Assembly: GCF_000002995.4 (NCBI RefSeq)
Contig: NW_025062291.1
Coordinates: 24,730-88,729, forward strand
Length of the DNA stretch: 64,000 nucleotides
Direction of reading: 5' to 3'
DNA from: Brugia malayi
Lineage: Eukaryota; Nematoda; Chromadorea; Rhabditida; Onchocercidae
Position 1 is the stretch's first letter. The number at the start of each line of letters is the position of its first letter. Both the position numbers and the translations under genes were made by a program. The notes beneath the pieces are model-generated. The model did not search any database and had not been told where the DNA came from. It saw nothing but the letters and a program-made list of their open reading frames with translations. Positions 38,204 through 49,839 of this stretch are shown in pieces.

Positions 38204-39030
38204 ATGGCTTTATCAAAATTTCCTGATCTGAAATTTGACCTAATATTTAAGAAAATCTTTGGCACTGAAAAGAATAAGAAGATTCTTATTCGCTTTCTCA
38301 ATGATATTTTAGGATTCACTGAAATAAATGCTATACAAGCGGTAGAATTCTTAAGCGCTATAATCGATCCTGAAATTACCTCTGACAAACAAAGCATAGT
38401 TGATGTTTTCGCAAGGATGCCACTGGAACCAGGTGTGTAATTGAAGTGCAGCTCGCTATAAACAAAGACTTTAAGAAACGTGTTCAACTTTGTGCTGCTA
38501 AGGCTTACTAAGGCAATTAGATAAATCGGTTAAGGCTTGCTCAATTAGACATTGATTTAAAGAAAGTTTTCTTTATTGTAATTTCCAATTGTAACTTACT
38601 CTCTCAAAAGGTTGATTGTGTATCTACTCATAATATACATGATACAAAAACCAATGGCTATTACTTGAAAGATTTTCAATTTATTTTTATTGAACTACCT
38701 AAATTGTCTAGGAGTAAAGTAGAGCAATTAATAAATATAGTAGAGCATTGACGCTTCTTTTTTAAGAATGCAGAGGATACCACTGAAACAGATGTAAAAG
38801 CTAGCATACGATGGGTTAGATGAGTTCCGTTGGAATGAAGAAGATAAAATAGCGTATGAAGAAAGAGGAATCTAATGAATTTACAGAAAGATAAAGCCAT
38901 CCTTGAATACAGCTACTAAAAAAGATAGAGGAGAATGTGTCAAAACTAGCAAAGAGAGAGGCATCATAGAAGGGTAGAGTGAAGAAAGCTAAAATAGCAG
39001 TACCGGAAAATTCACTTAAGGCAGGTATGT
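38204..39030 (+). pseudogene. Rpn-family (PD-(D/E)XK) nuclease/transposase-like gene remnant 1
   Basis: The first 76 codons are open: MALSKFPDLKFDLIFKKIFG, KKILIRFLNDILGF, AVEFLSAIIDPEITSDKQSI, VDVFARM. A frameshift near 38,430 is followed by VIEVQLAINKDFKKR, which carries the E-x-Q of the nuclease core, then LDIDLKKVFFIVISNCNL, FQFIFIELPKLSRSKVEQLI and, further on, KKAKIAVPENSLKAGMSI. This matches the Rpn / PD-(D/E)XK transposase-like family, about 280-300 residues and common in Wolbachia and rickettsiae. At least four disruptions are visible. A second, more decayed copy lies at 41,764-42,610. Confidence 0.82.
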
Positions 39031-39179
39031 CTATAAGTCTTCCAACGTTGAAAAGAGAAATAATAAAATCAAAAGAACTAAACCTAGTAGAAAAAATAAA
39101 AATAGAACAAATAATTATGAAATCAATAACTTCAGATGCTAGCAAGAATAGTAATGAAAATCATTCTAATGCAGAAACA

Positions 39180-39345
39180 AATGAATACTACCGGAATTAT
39201 TTACCACACCAGGAAGAAGTCTAACGCACACATCAACAACTACCATCGCTGCTGGTTCACCTCCTGAAACAGTATGAGGAGTATACTCACCCATACCCTC
39301 AAATCGACCACATGATGTCGTTACATGAGGATATCCTACCAACAA
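39180..39345 (-). pseudogene. trmD: tRNA (guanine-37-N1)-methyltransferase fragment
   Basis: Reads [14 protein letters not shown] then [20 protein letters not shown] and GVVNNSGSI. TrmD has LCGRFEG-(about 20 residues)-DYVLSGGE-AAM-DxxxRLLPGVL in the trefoil-knot AdoMet-binding core. The intervening segment is mostly deleted here. TrmD methylates G37 of tRNAs reading CNN codons and prevents frameshifting. The fragment stops after NNSGSI at a junction. A short upstream stretch on this strand (MIEWSENAQEDL near 39,380-39,450) is not recognised. Confidence 0.68.
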
Positions 39346-39489
39346 TAAACTTCCCATTATCAGTTATAAGTCTTCTTGTGCGTTTTCACTCCATTCTATC
39401 ATTTCAGCATTGCGGACTGTCTGTAAATCATTCTGCGCCGACTGATTCAACTTATCCTCTTTTACATTTGCTTTTATTTTCCTCACGTG

Positions 39490-40075
39490 GTTTAATATCT
39501 ATCTACATGAATATCTCCCATTTCTTCAGAATGCTTATCATAGATAAGCTCCTCCTTCCTTATTCGGCCAATTCGACTGTGCACAGAATTACAGCTATAG
39601 TTGGTGATATATTTGTTCAGTAATGTATGGCAGAGAAGGTGCAAAGCAAATAACCGCAAAGTAGTATTCAACACATATGTCAAACTTTGCCTCGCTGCTT
39701 ACTTTATCTCCATATGCACTTGTTGTTTGTTGCTAATTCCAAGTGATTGTCACAAAAGTCTTTCCAAAAAAATCCTTCTACTGCACCCAAAGCTTCACAG
39801 TATTCAAATTGTAATAAGTTATTCGTTGCTATAACTTTATATAGTTTAGACAGTATCTATTGATCCATGTCTCAGCTGGATACCTTTCCATGAATTAGAA
39901 ACAAACTTGCTGGCATTGAAAAGTTTTGTAACGAGGCACTTGCCAATTTTGATATGTTTTCAGAGTTGACTGTATAAACTCCAAGCCTTCAGTCTGCTGT
40001 CCAATAACACACTACATCTGCACCGTATGTATCAAGTATCGATTTTGGAGTTATTATATTACCTTTGATTCACTC
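39490..40075 (-). pseudogene. valS: Valyl-tRNA synthetase fragment (KMSKS and anticodon-binding region)
   Basis: From the high-coordinate end it reads ESKGN-like sequence (the KMSKSKGN loop, damaged), IITPKSILDTYGADVV, CYWTADCRLGVYTV, KIGKCLVTKLFNASKFVSNS, DQWILSKLYKVIATNN-like sequence in shifting frames, then LLQFEYCEALGAVEGFFWKD and FCDNHLEL. The FFW-DFCD-LEL segment is typical of the ValS anticodon-binding domain. Further along, EELIYDKHSEEMGDIHVD may be the end of that domain. ValS charges tRNA-Val; this fragment lacks the Rossmann N-terminal part. Several frame changes make it non-functional. Confidence 0.72.
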
Positions 40076-40523
40076 CTTCCTCTGCACAATCATCATTCAA
40101 GCAACCCTCAAAGAAAGTTCCTTTCTCCTTTTCTGGAATATTGAAATAATTTGGAGATATTTCAGAAAAAGACAAAAAATTGCTTATTTTCTCCACATTC
40201 AATAAACACAGCTTGCAAAAAAGACTGTACACGTTTTGCACAAGCAATATTCAGCTGGGTAGAGCGTTGCCCTTCAGAGGTAGGAGATGTCGGCAAGGGT
40301 GCAGCAGGAGAGTCATCGATGGAGGAGCATGTGGCAGGGATGGGTAATGGCACTGCAACAGGCGCAGCGCTCGGTAATTGCAAGAGCAGCAAGAGAGGCA
40401 AGAGCTGGAGCGTCAAAGAGTGATGCAAGCTCACTTAGCTTATTCTGGGCAAAACATACACAATTGCGCACTTTCTTCTCAAGTGACGTCATGACAATAA
40501 GTAGGTAGCATTGGTATTATTGA
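40076..40523. other. Unrecognised nuwt-flanking DNA with a GC-richer patch
   Basis: 40,080-40,260 contains open readings on the minus strand (such as CAKRVQSFLQAVFIECGENK) that I cannot assign. 40,265-40,440 is clearly richer in G and C than anything around it. Both strands are open there: proline/alanine/serine-rich on the minus strand and AQRSVIARAAREARAGASK on the plus strand. No family was recognised. Confidence 0.4.
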
Positions 40524-40830
40524 TTACAGTAGCAGCAGCCCAGAGGTACCAGTAACAGTGCTGAGCTGAGATGACATCTTGAACACTTGTATTCTCAAAG
40601 AAACTTGGTTGCAAATCAGTAATATTACCATATAAGTCACATCTATTTTTGCAATAACTTTCTCACTGCCAATCCCAATGAAATACAATCTAATAAATGC
40701 ACTGAGAGAAATGGCTAAAACTATGAATATAGTAACTAATAGCTTATCGGTGAAGTTGTGCTCTGCACCACAATGGATTATGTTACTCAAGCCTCTGCCA
40801 ACAAGGAGAATCGTTAAAGCTGAAGATATA
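40524..40830 (-). pseudogene. Hydrophobic coding-like fragment, unidentified
   Basis: An open reading of 88 codons, extended upstream by LTILLVGRGLSNIIHCGAE in frame, contains two likely membrane segments (LLVTIFIVLAISLSAFIRLY and VTYMVILLICNQVSLRI). The plus-strand reading of the same DNA (ALREMAKTMNIVTNSLSVKL) is also fairly protein-like, so the strand is uncertain. No family was recognised. Confidence 0.3.
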
Positions 40831-41763
40831 AGTGATGAAATAATGCAGATTAGGTTTTATGTAATGAAATAATTGTCTGGTATTAGATCGCATCTTATTT
40901 TGAAGTTTCTAAAGTTAAGTTATGGATTTTGACTTCAGGAGAAAGAGGAAAGGCATAGTATAAAGGAACTAGTCTATAGCGTGTCTTTTAAAAGAATTAC
41001 GCTCACGAAGATTTAATATGATAGTCTGATTTCTACTAAGGACAGCATTATGCCAAGTGCAATGCTCGAAGATAAAAAAGAGGAGCCGCCGTAGCTAAGC
41101 AGTGGCAAAGTTATGCTAAGTGGTTAGAACAATGTTCTACGTTACCCCTATGTTTATGAGATATCCAAAATTAGCAGCAGATTAAAGGCAAAAGAACTCC
41201 ATATAGAAATTGTTCACTCTCTAATCCTGTAAATTGCCGCTGCGTTTCGATTTGTAGAGGTAAAAATCTGAAATCTAGGTAAGATTTATAAAGGCATGAG
41301 GTGTAAATAGTGCAAAAGGTAAAAAATACGAAGCCATCCCTGTTATACGCTTAATCTGTACAGATTGAGAATAAATAAACAACTTCAATCTCATGATAAA
41401 GGATTGGCAAGGTTTATCAAGTTGTACAGCTTTTAGTCGTAACACAGCTTGATATTATACATTAAGGTAGCAAAGCATCAGAAGAAATGCTGTTTTTATA
41501 CTGTGCAAGAGAGGACAGTAGAAAATTGGCATCTACTGGGGGGCAATTTTGTAAGAGAGTTTCTAAGATCTATAGAGCTATAAAATGGTAATGTAAGGCT
41601 GTTAAATGCGTCTCAAGCCAATTATCTATACTTTTTTCGAAATTTCGATGAATTATATTTTGCATCTACACTTTAAATGTTATAAGGAAGCTTAAAATTA
41701 TAAGTTAAAAAATATAGTTGAATATTTGCAAAAAATAGTGTATTACTATTAAGTTAATTTCTT
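40831..41763. other. No gene recognised
   Basis: Composition resembles the neighbouring nuwt DNA rather than the satellite, but I find no stretch I can assign. Short readings such as LKAKELHIEIVHSLIL near 41,180 may be remnants. Confidence 0.4.
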
Positions 41764-42610
41764 ATGGCTTTTTCTAAATTCCTTACCAAAACTGGACCTG
41801 ACTTTCAAAAAGATCTTTGGCACGAAAGAAGTAAGAATATTCTTACCCATTTTTGAGCGAAGTTTTAGGGTATACTGAAGTTAATACTATGCAAAAAATA
41901 GAATTCATCAGCGTCATTATGAATTCTGAATTTGCTTCTGAGAAACAAAGCATGGTTGATGTTCTCTCAACGATTCTGTTGGTAATAAGTTTGTGGTTGA
42001 AATGGAGCTTACTCGTGACAAGGACTTTGAAAAATGTGCTCAGTATTACACTGCCAAAGCTTCTCAAGGCTATCTGGTGGATTTACAAAAGATTTTCTTT
42101 ATTATAATATCAAACTGCACTTTATTTCCCGATGAGTGAGTCAATTATATATCTAGCTATACCATAAGAGACGATGAAACTAGTGAGCATGATTTACAAG
42201 ATTTTCAATTCGTGTTCATTGAACTATCTAAATTTCCTAAAAGTAAAGTAGACTAATTAACAAGCATAGTAGAACGCTGGTGTTTCTTTCTTTAAGTATG
42301 CAGAAGAAATAACAGATAAAAACTCAAAAAAGATAGCAGGAGAAGTATTAATCATAAATTAAGCATATGATGAGTTAAACAAGTTTCATTGGGATGAAAA
42401 GTACCTAACAGCGTATGAAGAAAGAATAATGAATCTGTACAGAGAGGAAGCTATCCTTGAAAAGAAACTTGCAAGGTATGGAAGAAGGAAAAATTGAAGT
42501 GGCAAAGACAAAGGCTGGCTGATAGTGTTGACACCAATACTATTGTCAAGTTTACTGGTCTTTCCATCAGTGAAAATGAAAATATTGCAGGATTAGAAGA
42601 CGCTCATCAG
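41764..42610 (+). pseudogene. Rpn-family nuclease/transposase-like gene remnant 2
   Basis: Parallel to the gene at 38,204 but more decayed. It has MAFSKF, a KDLWHERSKNILTHF stretch, VLGYTEVNTMQKIEFISVIM, SEKQSMVDV, then in other frames VEMELTRDKDFEKC, the E-x-E/Q core (GAYS in the shifted frame), FVFIELSKFPKSKVD and ILEKKLARYGRRK, ending with ISENENIAGLEDAHQ-like sequence. The ending is the helix-turn-helix-like tail common in these genes. At least six disruptions. The two copies differ at many positions, so they are old paralogues and not a recent duplication within the nematode. Confidence 0.75.
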
Positions 42611-42884
42611 TTAACCCAACGCGGGACGCGGACAGAATGACAGAATGCTATCAAGTGTACGGTTATACAAGGAACCTAATAATAATTGGTAGAGTCCCTC
42701 AGTTTTTCAAAAAAAATTGTTTTGAGAAAAAAACAAAAAAGCGCACTCAATTTCTGATACCCCGTCATAAACTTCAGGTATGTGGTTGCAAAACTGAAAT
42801 ATTTTAGCACCATTTTCAATTTCTCCACCTTTTGAATTATAGGCTCTAGAGTACAACCGTCTAACCCTTAAAGGAAATAGGAAA
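42611..42884. other. Junction DNA between nuwt and satellite
   Basis: About 270 bp with no recognised gene, including CCCAACGCGGGACGCGG near 42,617, which is unusually GC-rich for this window. Satellite begins at about 42,885 with AATTTTATGAAAAAACAATA. Confidence 0.5.
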
Positions 42885-45800
42885 TTTTATGAAAAAACAA
42901 TAATTTATTAGAATTTTGCATGTTAAACTATAAAAAAAATTCTAATAATACCATAAATTTATTTTAATTAAATGGTAAAATATTGAAAAATTTCAACTCC
43001 TTAAAACAAATAGATATTTTGAACTTAATTGATTAATTTATATGCATTGCATGGATACTAGTCACACACACCATGGTCATTTGACCAGCAAAAATAATAG
43101 AATAAACTTTAGAAATTAAGTTTTAATCAATATTTTATTAGCAAAATTAATTAAATTTTTAATTTTTCACGATTTTAATTCATTCTTACAATTGAAATTA
43201 ATTTATATTTCAAATTTAAATAATACATTTATAAAAATCCCATAATTTGTACGGGTGTTTTGCATACTAAACTAGGTAAGAAGTCCTACTATTATCAAAA
43301 TTTAATTTCAAAGGATGTTAAAAGTATTAAAAATATCATTTAATAAAAAAAAATTGATTATTATATACGCATAGTGCGGGAACTGGTTACATACATTGTT
43401 GTCATTTGACATCTTAAATAATAAAATAATGCTTAGGCTTAGGCTTAGGGTGTACTTAGGCTTAGGCTTAGGGTATACTTAGGCTTAGGCTTAAGCATTA
43501 TTTCAAATCTAAAAATCAATTTTGGTGAAAATTTTATAATTTGCAAGAGTTTTTGTATATTAAACTGGAAAATAATTTCTAGTTTTCTCAATTTTGATTT
43601 TAATTAAATGTTGAAACTATTAAAAAATATCAATTCATTAAAAAAAGTTAGATATTTTGTACTTAATTGATTAATTTGTGTGCATTTCATAGGTACTGGT
43701 CATTTACGGTTGCTCATTTGATCAGCATAAATAACTAAATAAACTTTAAAAATCAAGTTTCAATCAATATTTGACTAGCGGAATTGATTAAATTTTTAAT
43801 TTATCATATTTTTTAATTCATTCTTACAATTCAAATTAATTTTTATTTCAAATTTAAATATCAAATTTTATGAAAATTCAATAATTTGTCAGAGTTTTGT
43901 ATATTAAACTATAAAATAAATTCTAGCAATATCAAAAACTCATTTTATTTAAATGTTAAAGTATTAAAAAAAAATCAAATCATTAAAAAAATTAGATAAT
44001 TTGAACTTGATTGATTAATTTATAAGCGTTGCATAGGTACTGGTCAGTCACGGTGTGGTCAATTGGTCAGCATAAAATATTACAAAAAACTTTAAAAAAT
44101 AACTTTTAATCAACATTTTATTAGCAAAATTAATTAAATTCTTTGTTTGTCACGGTTTTATTTCATTCTTACAATTGTAATTAATTTATTTTCCAAATTT
44201 AAATACCATAATTTAAGAAAATTGTGCAATTTGTAAAAGTTTTTGCATAATAAACTATGAAATAAATGCCGGTGTTGTCAAATTTCAATTTAATTAAAAT
44301 GTTAAAACTATTAAAAAATATCAATTCGTAAAGAAAATTTTGAGCTTAATTGACTAATTTATAAGCGTTGCATGGGTACTGGTCATTTATGGTGTGGTCA
44401 ATTGGCAACATAAATAATAAAATAAACTTTAATAATTAAGCTTTAATCAATTTTTTATTAGCAAAATTAATTAAATTTTTAATTTGCCACTGTTCTAATT
44501 CATTCTTACAATTGAAATTAATTTTTATTTCAAATTTAAATAATACATTTATAAAAATCCCATAATTTATACGGGTATTTGCATATAAAACTAGGTAAGA
44601 AGTTCTACTATTATCAAAATTTAATTTCAAAGGATGTTAAAACTATTAAAAAATATCATTTAATAAAAAAAAAAAAATAATTATTATATACGCATAGTGC
44701 GGGAACTGGCCACATACATTGTTATCATTTGACATCTTAAATAATAAAATAATGCTTAGGCTTAGGCTTAGGGTATACTTAGGCTTAGGCTTAAGCATTA
44801 TTTCAAATCTAAAAATCTATTTTGGTGAAAATTTTATAATTTGCAACAGTTTCTGTATATTAAACGAGGAAATAATTTCTAGTTTTATCAATTTTGATTT
44901 TAATTAAATGTTAAAATATCGAAAATCATCAATTAATTAAAATAAAATGGATATTTTGAACTTAATTGATTAATTTGTGTGCATTGCATAGGTACTGGTC
45001 GCATACATTGTGGTCATTTGACCAGCATAAATATTTAAATAAACTTTTATAATTAAGTTTTAATCAATATTTGATTAGCAAAACGAATTCAATTTTAAAT
45101 TAGTGACGGTTTTAATTCATTCTCACAATTATAATAAATTTTTGTTTCAAATATGAAATTTAGATTTTGTGAAAATTCATTAATTTATTAGAATTTTGCA
45201 TATTAATCTACAAAATAAATTCTAGCAATATCAAAAACTAATTTTAAATAATTGTTAAAATATTAAAAAATATCAAATCATTAAAAAAATAGTTATGTTG
45301 TACTTAATTGATTGAATTTTATGCGTTGCAAGGTACTGGTCACACACACCGTGGTTATTTCACCAGCAAAAATAATAAAATAAACTTTAGAAATTAATTA
45401 AATTTTAGAAATTTAATCAAATGTTAAAATATTTATAAATATCAATTCTTTAAAAAAAAAATAGATATTTTGAACTTAATTGATTAATTTATAAGCGTTG
45501 CATAGATACTGGTCACATACATTGTGGTCATTTGATCAGCATAAATAATTAAATAAACTTTAAGAATTGAGTTTTGATTAAAATTTCACTTGTGAAAATA
45601 ATAAAATTTTTAATTAGTCATAGATCTAATTCATTTTTACAATTAATGCTAATTTTTAATTCAAATATGAAATTGATTTTTATGAAAATTCTTTTTTTTT
45701 TTTTTATGAAAATAATTTCTTTATTATGAAAATAATTTTTATGAATATAATTTCTAGTTTTATCAATTTTGATTTTAATTAAATGTTAAAACTATTAAAA

Positions 45801-47229
45801 AATATCAATTCATTAAATAAAAATAGTTATTTTGAACTCAATTGATTAATTTTATGCGTTGCATACGTACCGGTCACTTACAGTGTGGTCAATTGACAAC
45901 ATAAATAAGAAAATAAACTTTAATAACTTAGTTTTTTTTTTTAATATTCGAGAAGTGAAATTAATAAAATTTTTGGTTTGTCGTAGATTTAATTCATTTC
46001 TGCAGCTAAAATTAATTTTTATTTAAAATCTTAAGATCAAATTTTATGAAAATTTTATGATTTGCAATGAATCAGAGCATATTTTGTATATTAGACTACG
46101 AAACAATTTCTAGTAATAACAAATTTTAATTAAATGTTAAAACTGTTAAAAAAAAAATATATATATATATATATTCATTAAAAAAGTTAGATATTTTGAG
46201 CTTAAATGATTAATTTATATGCATTGCAAGGGTACTGGTCATTTACAGTTGGTGAATTGATCAGCATAAATAATTAAGCAAACTTTAAAAGTTAAGTTTT
46301 AATCAATATTTGATTAGCAAAATTAATTAACTTTATAATTTATCGCGGTTTTAACTCATTCTTACAATTAAAATCAATTTTTTTTTCAAATTTAAATATG
46401 AAATTTTATAAAAGTCGTATAATTTTTAAAAATTCTTGTACATTAAACTATGAAATAAATTGCGGCATTGCCAAATTTCACTTTATTTAAATGTTAAAAT
46501 ATTAAAAAAACATCAATTCGTAAAGAAAATTAGATGATTTGAACTTGATTGATTAATTTATAAGCGTTGCATAGGTACTGGTCAATCACGGTGCGGTCAA
46601 TTGGTCAGCATAAAATATTAAAAAATAACTTTTAATCAATACTTCATTAGCAAAATAAATTAAAATCTTTGTTTGTCACGGTTTTATTTCATTCTTGCAA
46701 TTGTAATTAATTTATTTTCCAAATTTAAATACCATAATTTAAGAAAATTGTGCAGTTTGTAAAAGTTTTTGCATATTAAACTATGAAATAAATGTCGGTG
46801 TTGTCAAATTTCAATTTAATTAAAATGTTAAAACTATTAAAAAATATCAATTCGTAAAGAAAATTAGATATTTTGAGCTTAATTGATTAAATTTTATGCA
46901 TTGCATTGGTACTGGTATTTACAATTGGTCAATTGATCAGCATGAATAATATAAATAATCTTTAATAATTAAGTTTTAACCCATATTTGATTAGCAAAAT
47001 TAATTAAATTTTCAATTTGTGACGGTTTTAATTCATTCTTACAATTAAAATCAATTTTTATTCCAAATTTAAATATCAAAATTTAACAAAATTCAATATT
47101 TTTTTAAGGTTTCGTATAATGAATTATAAAATAAATTCCAGTAATGTCAAAAATTTATTTTAATTAAGTGCTAAAATATTTAAAAATATCAATTCTTTAA
47201 AAAAAATAGATATTTTGAACTTAATTGAG
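42885..47229 (-). repeat. AT-rich satellite, block 5 (reverse orientation)
   Basis: Satellite monomers in the GGTACTGGTC sense. 44,001-44,482 matches part of the 2,835-bp unit near 9,071-9,530. At about 44,483 the sequence jumps, inside a region shared by monomers, to a match with about 7,645-8,170. A poly-T and ATGAAAATAATT microduplication lies at about 45,690-45,745. Telomere-type blocks lie at 43,434-43,497 (three-part) and near 44,756. No gene was seen. Confidence 0.88.
45785..47229. repeat. Left arm of 1.44-kb inverted repeat
   Basis: Pairs with 48,312-49,756 at a coordinate sum of 95,541. For example, GATCAGCATGAATAATATAA at 46,935 mirrors the sequence ending at 48,606. The AT dinucleotide tracts near 46,150 and 49,370 also mirror each other. 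The spacer is about 1.08 kb. Satellite orientation flips at the inner edge of this arm. Confidence 0.8.
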
Positions 47230-49830
47230 AAATGAATTAAATCTACGACAAATTAAAAATGTTATTAATTTCACCTCTCAAATATTAAAAAAAAAAACTT
47301 AGTTATTAAAGTTTATTCTCTTATTACGTATGCAACGCATAAAATTAAATAACTGAGTTCAAAATAACTATTTTTTTTTAATGAATTGATATTTTTTAAT
47401 AGTTTTAACATTTAATTAAAATCAAAATTGATAAAACTAGACATTTTTTCTCCCTTTAATATACCAAAGCTCTTGCAAATTATAAAATTTTCACCAAAAT
47501 CAATTTTTAGATTTGAAATAATGCTTAAGCCTAAGCCTAAATATACCCTAAGCCTAAGCCTAAGCATTATTTTATTATTTAAAATGTCAAATGACCACAA
47601 TGTATGTGACCAGTTCCCGCACTATGCGAATATAATAATCAATTTTTTTTTTATTAAATGATATTTTTTAATAGTTTTAACATCCTCTGAAATTAAATTT
47701 TGATAATAGTAGAACTTCTTACCTAGTTTTATATGCAAATACCCGTATAAATTATGGGAATTTTGTAAATGTATTATTTAAATTTGAAATATAAATTAAT
47801 TTTAATTGTAAGAATGAACTAAAATCGTGAAAAATTTGAAATTTAATTAATTTTGCTAATAAAATTTTGATCAAAACTTAATTTTTAAAGTTTATTTTAT
47901 TATTTTTGCTGGACAAATGACCACGATGTATGTGACCAGTACCTACGGAACGCATAAAATTCAATCAATGAAGTACAAAATATCCATTTTTTTTTTTAAT
48001 GTTTTGATATTTTTTAATATTTTAATATTTAATTAAGATTAAATTTGATAATAGCAGGGTTTTTTTCCAATTTATTATGCAAAAATTCTTACAAATAATA
48101 GGATTTTTACAAAAATCAATTTTAAATTTGAAATAAAAATTAGCATTAATTGTAAAAATGAGTTAGGTCTATGACTAATTAAAAATTTTATTATTTTCAC
48201 AACTGAAATTTTAATCAGAATTTAAAAATTAAAATTTATTTAATTGTTTTTGCTGGTCAAATGACCACAATGTATTTGACCAGTATCTACGCAACGCTTA
48301 TAAATTAATCAATTAAGTTCAAAATATCTATTTTTTTTTTTTAAGAATTGATATTTTTAAATATTTTAGCACTTAATTAAAATATATTTTTGACATTACT
48401 GGAATTTATTTTATAATTTATTATACAAAACCTTAAAAAAAATATTGAATTTTGTTAAATTTTGATATTTAAATTTGGAATAAAAATTAATTTTAATTGT
48501 AAGAATGAATTAAAACCGTCACAAATTGAAAATTTAATTAATTTTGCTAATCAAATATGGGTTAAAACTTAATTATTAAAGATTATTTATATTATTCATG
48601 CTGATCAATTGACCAATTGTAAATACCAGTACCAATGCAATGCATAAAATTTAATCAATTAAGCTCAAAATATCTAATTTTCTTTACGAATTGATATTTT
48701 TTAATAGTTTTAACATTTTAATTAAATTGAAATTTGACAACACCGACATTTATTTCATAGTTTAATATGCAAAAACTTTTACAAACTGCACAATTTTCTT
48801 AAATTATGGTATTTAAATTTGGAAAATAAATTAATTACAATTGCAAGAATGAAATAAAACCGTGACAAACAAAGATTTTAATTTATTTTGCTAATGAAGT
48901 ATTGATTAAAAGTTATTTTTTAATATTTTATGCTGACCAATTGACCGCACCGTGATTGACCAGTACCTATGCAACGCTTATAAATTAATCAATCAAGTTC
49001 AAATCATCTAATTTTCTTTACGAATTGATGTTTTTTTAATATTTTAACATTTAAATAAAGTGAAATTTGGCAATGCCGCAATTTATTTCATAGTTTAATG
49101 TACAAGAATTTTTAAAAATTATACGACTTTTATAAAATTTCATATTTAAATTTGAAAAAAAAATTGATTTTAATTGTAAGAATGAGTTAAAACCGCGATA
49201 AATTATAAAGTTAATTAATTTTGCTAATCAAATATTGATTAAAACTTAACTTTTAAAGTTTGCTTAATTATTTATGCTGATCAATTCACCAACTGTAAAT
49301 GACCAGTACCCTTGCAATGCATATAAATTAATCATTTAAGCTCAAAATATCTAACTTTTTTAATGAATATATATATATATATATTTTTTTTTTAACAGTT
49401 TTAACATTTAATTAAAATTTGTTATTACTAGAAATTGTTTCGTAGTCTAATATACAAAATATGCTCTGATTCATTGCAAATCATAAAATTTTCATAAAAT
49501 TTGATCTTAAGATTTTAAATAAAAATTAATTTTAGCTGCAGAAATGAATTAAATCTACGACAAACCAAAAATTTTATTAATTTCACTTCTCGAATATTAA
49601 AAAAAAAACTAAGTTATTAAAGTTTATTTTCTTATTTATGTTGTCAATTGACCACACTGTAAGTGACCGGTACGTATGCAACGCATAAAATTAATCAATT
49701 GAGTTCAAAATAACTAATTTTTTTTAATGAAATGATATTTTTTAATAGTTTTAATAGTTTTAATTGATATCTTTAATTGATATTTTAACAATTGAGTTCA
49801 AAATAATATTTGATATTTTTAATACTACGC
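47230..49830 (+). repeat. AT-rich satellite, block 6 (forward orientation)
   Basis: The same family in the opposite orientation, beginning abruptly mid-monomer with GAAATGAATTAAATCTACGA at about 47,230. A telomere-type block lies near 47,523-47,565 with perfect AAATAATGCTTA/TAAGCATTATTT flanks. It decays near 49,750-49,830 into short TTTTAATTGATAT duplications before the next bacterial-type segment. Confidence 0.88.
48312..49756. repeat. Right arm of 1.44-kb inverted repeat
   Basis: Mirror of 45,785-47,229. Its outer end coincides with the end of regular satellite. Confidence 0.8.
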
Positions 49831-49839
49831 TCTCTCATT

